Source: Physella acuta
Taxonomy: Eukaryota > Mollusca > Gastropoda > Physidae
Direction of reading: 5' to 3'
Length of the DNA: 64,000 nt
Assembly (NCBI RefSeq): GCF_028476545.1
Contig: NW_026731888.1
Location: 547,001 to 611,000 of the forward strand
Shown: in pieces, positions 1-15,190 of the stretch
Position numbering within the stretch: position 1 is the first letter of the stretch
How the letters are laid out: each line of letters starts with the position of its first letter
Translations under genes and position numbers: made by a program
The notes under the pieces: generated by a model
Told to the model about the DNA's origin: nothing
The model's database searches: none
The model's input: only the letters and a program-made list of their open reading frames with translations

Positions 1-146
1 GGTAAGCCCTGAGTCTGAGTGTTATCAAAATAATACTGGTGCTAATACATGTGAATACACTCATTTATTCATATGATCTTCGCTTACAATCCAAAATTTG
101 GTTAGCGTTTTAGTTAGTTCAAGCCATGTCGCGGAGACAACGGCTA

Positions 147-275
147 CAGTAACACAATCCAATAATATAAGCTGTGTTGTCAACACAATGTGTAACAGTA
201 ACACAGTCCACTAATATAAGATGTGTTGTCAACACACTGTGTAACAGTAACACAGTCCACTACTATAAGCTGTGT
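147..275. repeat. 49-bp tandem repeat, about 2.6 copies
   Basis: Units at 147-195, 196-244 and 245 onward start CAGTAACACA and contain ATATAAG and TGTGTTG. Confidence 0.8.
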
Positions 276-1704
276 TGCTTGAGCCTATTCACTTTATCTA
301 CACATATATGCAGCTGAGTCAAATCAAATTATTTACGAATACATAAACTGTAGCTGAAAAAACTTGTAATCAACAAACATGCAGTGTGTTGAATCATGTG
401 GCTTATATCAATTTGATCAAATCATGTGCCTACAAATATATCCTTCAGAACTAAAACACGATCTACAATTGCATGCAGTTGAGCTAGAAAATGAAAAAAC
501 CGATGGACTACAAATACTTGCGCGTGGTCTCGGGACAAAAAAGAATCCGAACATCTTAACGCATCACATGGATGACTTCCTGGCAGATTATGCGATGGCG
601 GAGAACATTAAGTAATGAAAGAGAAGGTTTATTTATTAAATATTCACATGGGTGCTCGCGTCATTAACCTTCCGAGGGGAGTTGCCGCCCCTGCTATAAT
701 AGCCGGTTTGTCCTTTATACTTTCGATGGCGTTGTGATGGGTATAATTATGATAATCGTCCATTTCTTATGATATTTTGTTGTTATTTCTTGTTGTAGCT
801 GTTGTTGCTTATATAAATGCTTATAAATATTGGAAAATTGAATTTGGATTAATTTTAGTTACTGAAAAAAAAAGTGCATTACTTTCAAATTCCGTAATAA
901 TTTAATAAGGTAGGCCTACCTGCTGTGTTTTATTTAGTTCATATAGTATTTATTCGTTTTATGAAAAAGTTAAACTAGGTACATGATAGTTAAGCGTGGA
1001 ATCTCTATGGTACGTTGTACTGCTCATGCACATACTAATAAGACTATTCCAGAATAGTATTAATTCATTATACGTTAAACTAATTACAAAGTAGTGCATT
1101 ACTTTATAGCCCTTTTGATGTAGTGATGCCACTGGGCCCTAGTTAGCAAAGACGCCGGCGCGTTTTCTTGCAAGTGAAAGGTTAAGTTAATGCGCTAATG
1201 GGGGATCTTTCGACTCGGTGACTGACAGTGCAAATACCAACCACTTTTGGGAATTCCACATCTGTCAATGAGCTAGTATGTGTGTTTAATTGTGTGCGAC
1301 CTTTTCGCATCGTGCGAGACAGTGCTAACGTTTAATTGTACGCCGGCTGCCTTTACAACAAGAGTGATAAAAAAGGGGCGGCAAATAACTTTGACCTATG
1401 GTCAGATATAAATATTGTATGATAAGAGGAGACAACATACACAGCTCGCATATAACATGTTACACGTATTCTGGTAAAGAGGAGCTAATGTTCCCTAGGC
1501 GGCAATACGACGCGGCGCTCGTTATCCACTTACTGTAGTTGGTGAATCCAGCCAAGCAAAAAAGAAAATACAATCCCTGGGGTAGTAGGAGACTTTAGGG
1601 GGACGGAAACACTTATGAAATTGCACCTAGGAGCGGGGAATATAAGAGCTGCATAAGCTAATTAACTTCAGCTTTATATATAAAGCCTATATATATATAT
1701 AAAG
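276..1704. other. Intergenic, nothing recognised
   Basis: Moderately AT-rich unique sequence. A 78-codon frame at 379-615 has no recognisable domain and is not called a gene. Confidence 0.5.

Positions 1705-1768
<64 letters not shown>
1705..1768. repeat. (AT)n microsatellite
   Basis: Follows two AAAGCCTATATATAT units. Confidence 0.9.
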
Positions 1769-1769
<1 letters not shown>

Positions 1770-1772
<3 letters not shown>

Positions 1773-2985
1773 GTAGTTTTTAGTTGTTTTAATAGTTTTT
1801 GCGTTGCTTTTTTCGTGTGTGTATTTATTTTTTATGACAATGACTCAGGCGTTTTTGCTCGTAGTCTGACAAATATAGTTGTTTTAAATTTTGACTCAAA
1901 CCCTCTGATTGCATGATTAAAGGTTGTACTTTTATCTCTTTAAACAATTTTTTTTCCCGACTGTTCAGATTAACTTCATCTAAAATCAAATGACTTTTAA
2001 ATTATAAATCATTCTTCAACGTAATCAGCAACTTTTCAAAAATCAGAGATGTTCATCAAATCGGCTCCTGTTGAACCGGAACGTGCTGGACAACAATGCT
2101 AGTTTGCGCATGCGCTAAGATGTTTAGAAAAGGGACAATCCATCGTAAATCAGTCCCGTGGCAAACGTGCTATCAGTTAATCTAACAAAATAATAGATGG
2201 GAAATTCACACGATGTAAGAGACCCGTCGCTCTATAAAACATTGAAGACTACAAGCTTAGTTAGAGCACTTAACGGCTAAACCGTTAAACCGTCGACGCG
2301 TTTAACACAGGCTTGTGATGAGATGTTGAAGAGCTGTTTTTTTTAAAATACTTTTTTTTTAAAAGTCAAATAAATGAAAAACAGTTTGATTAATAATTAA
2401 CGCATGAGTCGATTGAAGTGTCGCGACATGAAATACAGACTATCACCGTCCTGAAAGAACTTTTTGCTTGCATATTTTTTGTGTAAAATATTTAAACGAA
2501 TTCAACATTTTGTCAGCTCGTCTGAAATGGATTTTAAATCACGCCGTTGAAATTATCAAAAGCCGGGAGAACCCGAGGGGGAAAAATTGCTTTTTCCGGT
2601 GCCGAGTGTGATAATGCTGGCTTAATTTGGTATTGTTTTTATATTCCCTCGAAAAGCGATGTATTAGAGCTGATTACGAATACGCTTCACAAGTGATTTG
2701 CTCTTGTTGCTAAAGCAAAGATTCAAACAAAGTGGTCGAGAGATCCTCATTAAATATTATTGAACATAACTTAAAACAAAATTTTTAAACACCTAAAGCA
2801 AGCATCAGCATTGGTCAGATATTGTTCTAACGCTGATTTGTTTTACATTGAGATTCTTTAGAAGCTGATATTTAGTGTTAAAAAAAATTATGAAACAAAT
2901 ACGAGTTTTGAAAATTAGATTATTTCATGCGTTTAGAGTTATTATTGTTGTACATAGAATTACTATAACGTCTACTGTAAAAAAA
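1770..2985. other. Intergenic, nothing recognised
   Basis: Unique sequence with short inverted segments (GGCTAAACCGTTAAACCG near 2,275). No gene or repeat family identified. Confidence 0.5.
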
Positions 2986-2987
2986 AA

Positions 2988-3231
2988 GTTCCTTTTTCAA
3001 ACCTGACGGTCTATAGGACAAGTGAAGTAGAGTTCACTTTTTTCTGTGACCTTCGTTCGGCATATGAAGAGATAGTTTGGTCAGCAATATGCCCAGCTGC
3101 CTTTACTTTCCCTAACGTGAGTTAGGTACCCATCAGAGTTGGGTGGACTCAGGGACGGTCTACTGACTTGAACCCGGATTCGAATTCGAGACTTACAGTA
3201 CAGCTGTTTACCGCTAGACCATTCCGTCCCC
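2988..3231 (-). mobile_element. tRNA-derived SINE A, copy 1
   Basis: On the minus strand: GGGGACGGAATGGTCTAGCG (A box), then CGAATTCGAATCCGGG (B box), then a conserved body with GTCAGTAGACCGTCCCTGAG and GGTACCTAACTCACG, ending in CCGTCAGGTTTGAAAAAGG. Closely matches 15,191-15,445. Confidence 0.85.
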
Positions 3232-5188
3232 ATAGCGTTACTGGTTCAGAAAAAATAATATCAAGCCTCAGTGGAGAATTTGTTTTTTCAATTGAGCACC
3301 TTTGAATTATTTCCGTTCAAAAAGATCATTAGTCTAAAAGTTACTTATGTAACATTTCTGACGTTTTCAAATGCAATTTTTAAAATTCGGACTAAGAATC
3401 CAAAGTTTGGCTCTATATTTAATCTTGCCGTTAAATTACTTAGACCCGGCACATTGTTTGTTTTGACTGTGTTCCCTCTCCTAAGAAACACTTGTATTTG
3501 CCATCTACTAAAATACTCATACTGTTTTTATTTTTCATTCAATTACATTTTTTTTTTGTTTAAGAAATTGTGAATTTATTATTTGTTTGTAATGAGAGCC
3601 GGCAGCCCAAGAACTTCAGACATTTCTTTCACTGCCCATACACTTTGGAGATAGCGGCCATAAAGCTGTTAGCCAAATCTATTCCATACACACCGTTATC
3701 CCGCCTCATTAATAATCTTAACGCACGCTGCGAGCCCAACCTTTGCCCCCTCCCATCATACGCTCTCCCTTGAATCATCGCGCCTGTCTGTATTGAACCC
3801 CCTGACTCCTAAGACCCCCCTATCTCCATTTAAAACCCATCGAGCCAGGCTTCATTCTCTTTGCTATCTTGTACAACACATAGAGAACGAGAAGGGAGAA
3901 AAAATTCCCGTTTATTATTAGAGAGTTTTATGTGTGTGACGAGAAGGGAAAAAATAAACTCGAACGTGAAACGTTTTGGGTTTGAGATTGTTCAGGACTT
4001 ATTGCCAACGTGTGGACAACGTGAGCCGACTGGAGGTTTTCCAATGGAGACTGGTGGCTGCGTCTGGTCTCTGAGGACGTGTAGCTCATTGGATGAGTGC
4101 TGTCGTCAACAACGCTCAATCGCCCTCGGAATAGATTTCATGTACACGAATAAAGGCAATTAAGCACAGCATTTTGCATCAGAAATTAATCTCCGCATAG
4201 CAAAACTCAAAAAGGAGGATTTTTTTTTTCTTTTTATCCGACCCCTCCTTCTCTCAATCGTCATTTCTCCTCCCAGTTAGTTTCAAATGGCGAGCTGCAG
4301 TTTGGATCACACGCTTCATAACGTCGATAGCCAGTAGAAATAACGGACACCGCTCTGGCTGTTAGGTCAAAGAAGGAGAGTTTTTAAAGCGCTTGGACGG
4401 GCGCTGCGATGACGGGTTCCGTTCCCCGGGGATCCGATGAAATGGACCGTATTTCCATCGTGTCCGTTCTGTGTGTTTACAAAGTTCATTTCTCGAGGGC
4501 TAGAGATCACGTGCTGTTCAGATTACTCCCACGTTCCCCATGTGCCCCGGTGTCCGTCCCCGGCGCCCGACCCGTGCCGGGATGTCCATACCGGGGGGCG
4601 ACGGACTGCATTGTATGTCTCGGACAAAATAATCGCTCTCTCCGATTCATGGCGCTCACAAGTCTCCCGTTTAGCAGCCAGAATCAATTGATTACGAAAA
4701 ATGCAATTGTGTCGGGATTTTTATTAATAACCACCCCCACCTCCCCCTCTCAACTAGCCTGTAATAGAGGAGACTCGGGCATCATTTAAATTTCCCAGAA
4801 GACCTCAGCCCTAGCCGGTGTGTGTCTGTGAGAATGTAATTCCTCGGATGTTGGTATATTTTTGTAGTAACAGTTTCCCTGGCCGATAGAGATGGAATCT
4901 ATAGAAGTATGACCTCCAGTCGTTGGTGAAGGTTTCAATTTCCCCGTTTCCATTATTATTTATTAGTCTTATTTGGAAGCAAAACTATGTAATGTACAAG
5001 AAATATGATCACACTATTAAAGCTCTATATTTTTAAACTTAATTCTTCACGCGCTATTGCTACGGGTGTCTTTAGCAACAAAGATTACATCACTTTACCT
5101 ATCTTTGGTGTCGGAATGTCTGCAAGAAAAGTTGAATAATGGCAGTGCTATTCAATATTCGATATTTAAACGTAACAAAAAAAGTATA
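3232..5188. other. Intergenic; higher-complexity islands
   Basis: No exon found. About 3,600-3,860 and 4,260-4,800 have more balanced composition and no repeat copies in the window, unlike the flanks. They are candidate conserved non-coding elements; this is inference only. Several overlapping open frames here lack domains. Confidence 0.4.
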
Positions 5189-5196
5189 GGTGTATA

Positions 5197-6747
5197 CAGT
5201 AGCGTACGCAGGGGGGGAGCAGGGGGAGCGGCCGCTCCCCCTCTGGCCATTTTTAGCAAAGTGGCGCCTTTTTGGAAACTTTTTAAACTAAGTTTTAAGC
5301 AATGTTATTTGTTAAAAAAATATTTTTGGTAGGCACATCTATGTAAATCACAAGATTTCTTTTCATGCAGCAATTAAGCATTATTGTACTAGTCTAGTAG
5401 TGTCTACGTTTACAACACGTATTAATAGCTGCATCAGTTTTCTATTCTAAAAATAACCACTACGATGCATTAGAATTTTTAAAAATCCTCTACAGGTAGA
5501 CTTGGCAAGAGGGGTGTTAAGTTTAAGGCAACTGTATAATGTATTTGCTTTCGAAAATTGCATTAGAAAATGTTATACATAAAACTTCACACATAATTTA
5601 AATTACTTTATATATACAGTTTGAATCGTGTGATTAATTTTTTTAAAAATTACTATACAGAAACAAATACAACTGATGTGGCACCTCTATTTAAATTTAC
5701 TTATGGGCAAGCTGCGTAGCGGTGGGGAAATTTTGACAAGGTCAACAACGTCGTCACGATGAAGTAGTAGTATTCTTACAGTTTGGGCGATAGTGATACG
5801 ATTACAAATTATATGAAACAGTTACAACCCCCCTCCCCCATGGACCCCTCTGTAAAAAAAAAATATTGTCATAATACCACTGCTACTTATTTAAATATAT
5901 TTCTGAATCAGTATACATGTGTAATATATATGTATGTTTAGAACATTCATCTAAAAACTGACGCTATGTTCACTCTGAGTTGGTTATCTTCCCCCCCCCC
6001 CCCCACACACCTCACCACCACAATTGTGTAGAGCGACATTAATGTCACACCTAGGTATACACTAGGTTGGATAATTGACCTAAAGTGACCGGACAGTAAA
6101 AGGGTGTGTGAGCAATACAGTGATCTAACCCATACCTATCACTATGTTAAAAATGATCTTTAAGGAACACAAAGAAGCAGTAGTTAATTAAAAAAATATA
6201 TGATCTGAACTATAATACCGACATGTAGTTAAATGTAGGCTGTTATTCCGAATGTGTTTCAATTGTATCGAAAAGCGTGGTTTTATACCAACTCTGATTT
6301 CAAAAACTTTCATTATGCTGTAATGCTTTAGCATTTATGATAATGATATATTTAATTCTGATTATAGACAAAAACATTTTATAAACACGAATAGTGTTAA
6401 ATATTTTCATTATATTCTAAAGTAATAGTTTATTCGTTTTGACATTTATAATTAAATGTGTAGATATATACATATTTATATTATGAGAGTGATTATTTCC
6501 CCTATTTCACTTGTCTTAAATAATTTCCCAGAAATTATTATGTAAGAAATTTTTTTACAAGAATTACAAAACAGATTGTGTTACGTTCATTGTTTTTTGT
6601 TGTAGTGTGTGTATATTTTGTTTGTTTTTTTTGTTTAGATTGATACAATTTTTGTTTTGTCGGCCTACATTGTGTGTTTTTTTTATTTCTTCAGAGTGCT
6701 ACTTTCAATTTATTTTACATCATAGCGAACTAATGACATACATCTAG

Positions 6748-6838
<91 letters not shown>

Positions 6839-6922
6839 CACGTATTTAGAACGTGTTTAAATTCGGCGCCTTTTTTTTGCTCTTTTCGCTCCCCCTACAA
6901 CGAAAACCTGGATACGCCTCTG
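5197..6922. mobile_element. hAT-like non-autonomous DNA element, 1.7 kb, with 8-bp TSD
   Basis: Begins CAGTAGCGTACGCAGG and ends CCTGGATACGCCTCTG (12 of 16 inverted-repeat positions match). It is flanked by the perfect 8-bp duplication GGTGTATA at 5,189-5,196 and 6,923-6,930. Subterminal GGCGCC and GCTCCCCCT blocks occur in inverse order at the two ends. Contains an (AT)n tract at 6,752-6,836. No transposase frame seen. Confidence 0.75.
6752..6836. repeat. (AT)n microsatellite
   Basis: Pure dinucleotide tract inside the hAT-like element. Confidence 0.95.
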
Positions 6923-6923
6923 G

Positions 6924-9040
<2,117 letters not shown>

Positions 9041-9079
9041 TAATGCTAAAATGGGATTCGTTAAACTTGTATCAAGAAG

Positions 9080-9215
9080 TCATGAGATGTTCCTTCAAAG
9101 TTTTCTTCGTGGGGGGGGGGGGGGGGGGCGGACTAAATTTTCCGGGGAGACGGACACGAGTAAAAATATATATTTACTTTATAAATTCTATTTCGTTCGG
9201 GGAATGGGGGCCTGC
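9080..9215. repeat. G-run repeat family, copy 1
   Basis: A poly-G run, then a GGACTAAA / GAGTAAAAATATATA / ATAAATTCTATTTC.TTCGGGG pattern shared with 34,975-35,095 and, more weakly, 41,115-41,260. Confidence 0.5.
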
Positions 9216-10550
9216 CTCCGAATAGATGAACGAATGAAACACTGGACGTCACTAGGGCAAGCTGGAACGAAAATTACAAGCCTCTCACGCTAGTTTCATT
9301 TAATGACCCCCCCCCCCACACACACACACACCTCAAAAGGCGGTCTTGCCCCTCTCCTCCTGCCCTCTTTTATTCACCTTTCCGGCTTTAAGGTGTATAT
9401 TACCATTGACACCCTTTGGTTCTGACAAACCCAATCTTCGTAAATGATGTTTGAGGCCTGACGAATTAAAGGTCATGGTCGTTACGAGGTGAAGGGCACG
9501 TACTGTTAAAATGCAAATGTTTATGATCAAATGAAGAATTGACACAAAACTTATTAATGGTGCATATGACGTAAACCAAAATAACAGGTGCACACTGAAG
9601 CCCACTTACGCGGAATGATGTGATTGATGTTCATATTTGTTCATGTTTGGATTGTAACATTCAATCGAGTTCACCAGAAACACAATTCGTCGGGTTGAAT
9701 CCGGCTTTAAGAGTAAAAAATTCAGGGTTTCAGTGCAATTGTAACATATAAATGTTGACCGATGTAAAGCCGGTATATAGTTGTACCCTAATAATATTTA
9801 GTTCTAGGAATGTACGTATCTTTGGTGCACAAAATGTATATATTTAGCTTACTTAAAGTATACACTTTCTGTTTGAAAATTATACATAGTACACAAAATG
9901 TAAACATTTGATACACAATTGTAAAACTTTACGAGATACAAAATGTAATTAAATTGTTGGCGACCATCACAAAAATGTGAAAAGATAATTTAGAAAGCGC
10001 TGTCGGATAACCTGATCGGTTAATCCATCTTGTTTTAATTACAGCTTGAAACAGGGATTAAACATGTCTGGAGGGTGGGGGTTTAAATGGAGCGAGAAGC
10101 ATGGGAGAGAACCTGATACAATATCATGCAAGCAACTCTTTCTTAGATAAAGATTACATTCGGTTTTTGTTTTTGTATTTTATTTTATTTTATTTTTGTC
10201 TAAATGTTTGGTTGTCTTTACAGTGTATGTTAGTGTTAAATTCGAAGAGGACTCCAATTAAGGGCTTGATTAAGTTAAGGTAATTAGTCACCCGGTAGAA
10301 AGCTTTAGTTATGAGGAGTGTCGAAGTAAAATAGATATGTTTAGAAAGAAGATAGTACTGTTCTTAAAACTTTAGTATTGACTTGATCTTATACGTTTTT
10401 AATATTTGAATACTAAAAATAGAAATTTAAAAAATTAAATTAAAATTTTAAAATATTTATATTTAAATACTAAAAAGAGTTTTTTAATGTGTATTTTTAA
10501 TTATTTATTTTCAATTCGTTTTTTCTTTCTTTTTTCTCTCTAATGTAAGT
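9216..10550. other. Intergenic, nothing recognised
   Basis: AT-rich with a C-run/(CA)n at 9,307-9,333. About 9,820-9,950 holds a loose repeat of ACAAAATGTA. No gene seen. Confidence 0.45.
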
Positions 10551-10554
10551 AGTA

Positions 10555-11040
10555 ATGAAGGTAAAGACGAGAGGTGGTGGCTTTTGAACAGATGCGTACA
10601 ATCCCATTCCAGCACTCAGTGCGAACTATCAAGTTTGGCGACCCGTCACACCCGCCCTACCCTAGGTACGCCTCTGCATTTGAGGGAAGTAAAGATGGGA
10701 GGTGGTGTCATTTGAGAGAGGTAAAAACAGGAGGCGGTGGCATTTGATGAAATTAAAGATGGGAGGTCGCGGCAGTTTTGGTAGGTAAGGTTGGGAGGTG
10801 GTGGCAAGTAATAACGATGTGCATTTGTGAACCTTGATGGAGGTAGAGATGAAACACTGTGACACCTGGTGGATGCAGGGAAGGGTGACAGTGACATATG
10901 GTGTAGGTAGAAATGGGTGACAGTGAAACCTGGTGGAGGTAGAAATGGGAGACAATGACCTCTGGTGGAGGAAAAAATAAGAGAGAGAGACACCTGGTGC
11001 TGATAGAAAGAGGAGACAGTGACATCTGGTGGGGGTAGAA
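10555..11040. repeat. Degenerate minisatellite
   Basis: Purine-rich units of about 30 bp on the theme GGAGGTAGAAATGGGAGACA / GTGACACCTGGTGG, drifting from a GGTGGTGGCATTTGA variant at the left. Three antisense frames over it are low-complexity artefacts. Confidence 0.7.
10589..10676. mobile_element. Possible 88-bp hAT-like MITE remnant
   Basis: Right end CCTAGGTACGCCTCTG fits the family of the other hAT-like elements; left end CAGATGCGTACAATCC fits poorly (10 of 16). Flanking 8-mers CTTTTGAA and CATTTGAG match 6 of 8. Confidence 0.3.
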
Positions 11041-11172
11041 ATGATACAGATATAGATACAGATACAGATACTGATACAGATACAGATACAGATAGGGGCG
11101 TAGGGACGTAGGGACATAGGGACATAGGGACAGGGACATGGACATGGACAAGGACATGGACATGGACATAGA
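11041..11172. repeat. Hexanucleotide microsatellites
   Basis: (GATACA)n, then GGGACATA/GGGACGTA units, then (GGACAT)n. Confidence 0.9.
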
Positions 11173-13140
11173 CTCGTCGCAAAACTGCAGTGTATCGATA
11201 GCATCATTACCTAGTTTTAATGTTATCTTAACATTGTTGGCGTGAGACGTTATCGCACACAGTCATGCCAACATAGATCTACATTGTGCCATTTTCTCAT
11301 ATTTGTGGTGATGTAAGCCTATCACAATAATTAAATACTTTGTTTACTGAATCTGGTTAATTAACTAGCTTTTGAAACCTAAGTGTTCCAATCATTTCGA
11401 CATCAGTATTAAACACCTGCTGATTGGGGAAATCACCTTTAATGCCAAAGTATGGTTTAGCTGTTTCACCATGGTAATTTTTTTTTAAATCGCAGCAGCG
11501 ATAGAAATATCAGTAAACATTCGCGTATAATAACATCGAAACAATCAAAAATAGATTAACGATTGAATAAATCGAATGGTCACAAACTGGTTGCTGATAC
11601 TAGTGCTAGTTCAAAGTCTACCGATGGCGGGCTCCCTGTGCCGCAGTGCTTGCTGTCTGCTCACCTTACAGTATGGTGGCCACTGTTGTCAACTCGCGCT
11701 GCCGAGCGATTTCCCCCCCCCCCCCCCCCACCACCACCACCACCCCGATCCCACTCCCCTTCCCTGTCTGAAATGAAATTGGCAGTCGGCTTGTCCCAGA
11801 AGTCTTGAGATTGTTCTAAAAGGTTCTCTCTGCTGATCGATATGACAACGAGGGCATCCAATGTGGGTTTGGCCATCCCGCGCGGCAGGCGGAGACTAAA
11901 CCGTCATGGCCGAATATCCGGCAGGCCACGCCCACCAATCCTTTCATTACGGGACCGATAAACTGCTGCTCGATTTATAATTGTCCTAAGTCACCCCCGC
12001 CTACACCTCCCCCCGTCCCCTTTCCCCCCAATGGCGAGCTTGAATGAGAAATGGCAAACGGTAATCTTTGCCAACTGGTGTAAACACACGGATACAAGAA
12101 TCTCCGCTGTCTCTTCGTGCTGTTATTTTGTAATCAGGTACCGATGCCATCCGGTAGGCCAGTCGCTAGAGTTCGGCCGTTTCTCTGGACCATCCGTACA
12201 TCATCAGTTTAGAGCTGGATATTGCAGACATTTCATCTAACTATTCCTCCAGAGTCATATAAATTAATTAAACCACTTAAATTAAATACAATGTAAATTC
12301 TATTCTCAATAGAACTTCACACGTTTCAAAATATCGCATGAACAGCCTCTTTGCATCTAAGAAGTCGTATTAAAGAAGTTTCGCGGATTTTTAGTGTAAT
12401 GAATTCTACCGATCACAAAAAAAGTTGACCAACGACAGAATAAAAATCAGAGTACTTGATTAAGACCCTGTTTGGTAGAAAAAAAATAACTCCGCACAGA
12501 CGTTAACGTTCATGATTGACGACAAAAAGTTATGAACAAGCGAGAAACAATTGTGCCGCTCTAGCCACAGAAACAAAGACATGTACAAACAAGCGACATT
12601 TGTGTCTCTGTAAACACGCAGATAAGAACTTGTGACTAGCTAATACACACGGCCCGAAATAAACGCAGGTGAGTAGTTATTTTTGTCTTCTATTGTTCAG
12701 ACGCAAAGCGTAACTTTGATTAAATGTTAAATTTGGTTTAGAAATACTGGTACATAACTAGTGAGTGCAATAATATTAAATTAAACTACCCTCAAATGGC
12801 TATAAGTATATCTAACGTCACCTTATCTGTCGCTGTTTGTTCATAAATATTACCGTGATTTTGAAGCGCATTTAATTTAATAACCTTCAAACGACGAATA
12901 TTTGCCGTCGTTAGCCAAACATAGATAACTATAGGACTGTTGTTGTAAGGCCTTAATTTTAAGCGAAGTTATTGTTAATAAATTTTTGTTATTTCATTTC
13001 AACAAATGTTCACTCTGTTTTGCTTCTTCTATCTGAATATTATTAAAGTCAATGGCGTTGCCAGGTGATGGTCATGGGAGGGGTTTAAATTTTCTCTCTC
13101 TCTCTCTAACTTTCTCTCTGTATTTTTACAATACATAGGC
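11173..13140. other. Intergenic
   Basis: Poly-C with (CCA)n at about 11,711-11,745. About 11,880-12,240 is more complex and repeat-free (candidate regulatory island, inference). Near 13,050 is CAATGGCGTTGCCAGG, which resembles a hAT-like left end, but no partner end was found. Confidence 0.4.
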
Positions 13141-13150
13141 ATATTTAATA

Positions 13151-13156
<6 letters not shown>

Positions 13157-13227
<71 letters not shown>

Positions 13228-13320
13228 CTTCAATATAAGCTATATGCACACAAAAATACATAGGCTTTATATATATAAATATATTTATTTATTTATTTAT
13301 TTATTTATTTATGTATTATA

Positions 13321-13387
<67 letters not shown>

Positions 13388-13389
13388 AG

Positions 13390-13471
<82 letters not shown>

Positions 13472-13498
13472 CTACATATATATATATATATATATATA
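13157..13498. repeat. Compound (AT)n/(TTTA)n tracts with a large palindrome
   Basis: (AT)n at 13,157-13,225, (TTTA)n at about 13,283-13,310, (AT)n at 13,322-13,381, then GTAGATTTA ... TAAATCTAC arms at 13,386-13,394 and 13,467-13,475 around a (TA)n core, giving a 90-bp AT palindrome. Confidence 0.9.
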
Positions 13499-13724
13499 CT
13501 AACCGTCCCGGCCAAGCCCTGGGCTCTGGGGAAACTCTATCTGTGAAGGACAGTGTCTTGTGTGTTTATTAAGTACCATATACCCATATTTTGTATTACA
13601 ATTAAATGTCTATATGCAAATATGGACGTTTGAGAAAATAACACATAACCATAAACCTAACTCTAACTTAACTCTAACCACATCCAACCACAACCAAAAG
13701 GCAAACGCAACATAAACACAAGCG

Positions 13725-13727
<3 letters not shown>
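13498..13727 (-). mobile_element. GT-rich repeat family with CTAGT-type end, copy 1
   Basis: On the minus strand it ends GGGCTTGGCCGGGACGGTTAGT followed by (AT)n. Upstream it has AAACACACAAG and a GT-rich stretch (GTTGCGTTTGCCTTTTGGTT). Homologous to 21,420-21,936. Confidence 0.5.

Positions 13728-13800
<73 letters not shown>
13727..13800. repeat. (AT)n microsatellite
   Basis: Pure dinucleotide tract. Confidence 0.95.
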
Positions 13801-13805
<5 letters not shown>

Positions 13806-14995
13806 CAATTTATGGGATGTAGTGCCGATGTTTGCATTCAGTTATCTCCAGTCCTAATCAATAAAAAAATTACATACTATGTATTTACCGTAAAATGATA
13901 CCCCGCGGAACCTCACACAGATATAAGGTTTAACGCCGGTCTTAGCATATTACTTGACCGATGCATTTTTTTTGTAGTTGAAACGTATATTGAATTAAAT
14001 TCCTTAGTGCTCACTCGAGCAATCTTACTCATGCATTTCTTTAACCTGTTATACTTGTAAAGTACAGCACCGCTTGTAATTGCATGTCAAAGCGTCAGAA
14101 AAAATTACAACTCAGTAAATGTGTCCTCCCAAAAGTTTACTATTACTTGGTGCATCCAGTAACCTGTAGTAACACCTTACAGCTCTCTCGTAGTCGGTAA
14201 CATGGAAGGGATTTCTCCTGGCCACCCTGCCAAATACTTAAAACTGTTTCAGTGTTGTTACTCACCTACACAATTAAATAAAAAAGAAGCCATTTACTTT
14301 GAGATAGACTATTGATGTAATTCACCCAGTTGCCGGGAAAGTAACAATGGTGAGACGATATTCAATTTTTCTTTTTACATAGAGCGAGGTACATGGGAAG
14401 GGTTATATCCCCCGCCCCACCTACACCCATTTGTCTATGCCACTTGTGTAAGCGTACATTGGCCAAGTAACGTGTTGTACTATTAATTTAAGACTCTGAA
14501 ACTAATCGCACGTTAGTAGGTTTTTGTGGCATCATACGGCTTTGTTTTTACGAGACTTTTACTTGTTGTTTTGGAGGGAGTTTAGATTATAATGAAATAG
14601 GCTTAAGTAGTAAGATCGCGAGCCACCGCTAATGCTGCAAGATTGAACTAACTCAGTGTTCATAGACGCGCGAGTGAATGAAGCGGTAATTGTTATACAG
14701 AATGGTGAATTTATTGTACGGCAACCAAGGGCGCTCGCGTGATATTTTAAAATGGGGAGTAGTCCTTTAATTGAGACAGACAAAAAAAAAAGATAATACT
14801 GTAAAATACTAGTTGAAATTCACAGTAATATTGAGTTAGGTAGCCACCGAAAGAAACAAACCTAATTAAAAAGTTATATGGTGCAAAAAAAATGGATTTA
14901 CATACTTATTTAAAGTAGTGAATACATTTTTGTTACTCTATAGATTCATGTAAATTTTAATGAAGGAGTTTTAGTTTCTGTAGTCATAATATAGT

Positions 14996-14998
<3 letters not shown>
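13801..14998. other. Intergenic, nothing recognised
   Basis: Unique sequence without gene or identifiable repeat. GTCTATGCCACTTG near 14,435 only loosely resembles a hAT-like end. Confidence 0.45.

Positions 14999-15088
<90 letters not shown>
14999..15088. repeat. (AT)n microsatellite
   Basis: Pure dinucleotide tract. Confidence 0.95.
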
Positions 15089-15091
<3 letters not shown>

Positions 15092-15190
15092 CTGGTGAGG
15101 ATTAAGTTTGTATTTGATGCAGATACATTTGCGCTTGTTCCAATTTGCCATTCCTGCATCTCGCTCCCAACCGTCACTGACCTTAGTAGT

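Noticed and set aside
379-615. 78-codon frame near the left edge
   Set aside because: No recognisable domain, no splice signals and no partner exon; it may be chance, though a lineage-specific gene cannot be excluded.
10646-11207. Three overlapping antisense frames of 138-181 codons
   Set aside because: They read through a minisatellite and hexamer repeats; overlapping frames of similar length are typical of periodic DNA.
13050-13070. hAT-like left end CAATGGCGTTGCCAGG
   Set aside because: No matching right end or target duplication was found nearby.
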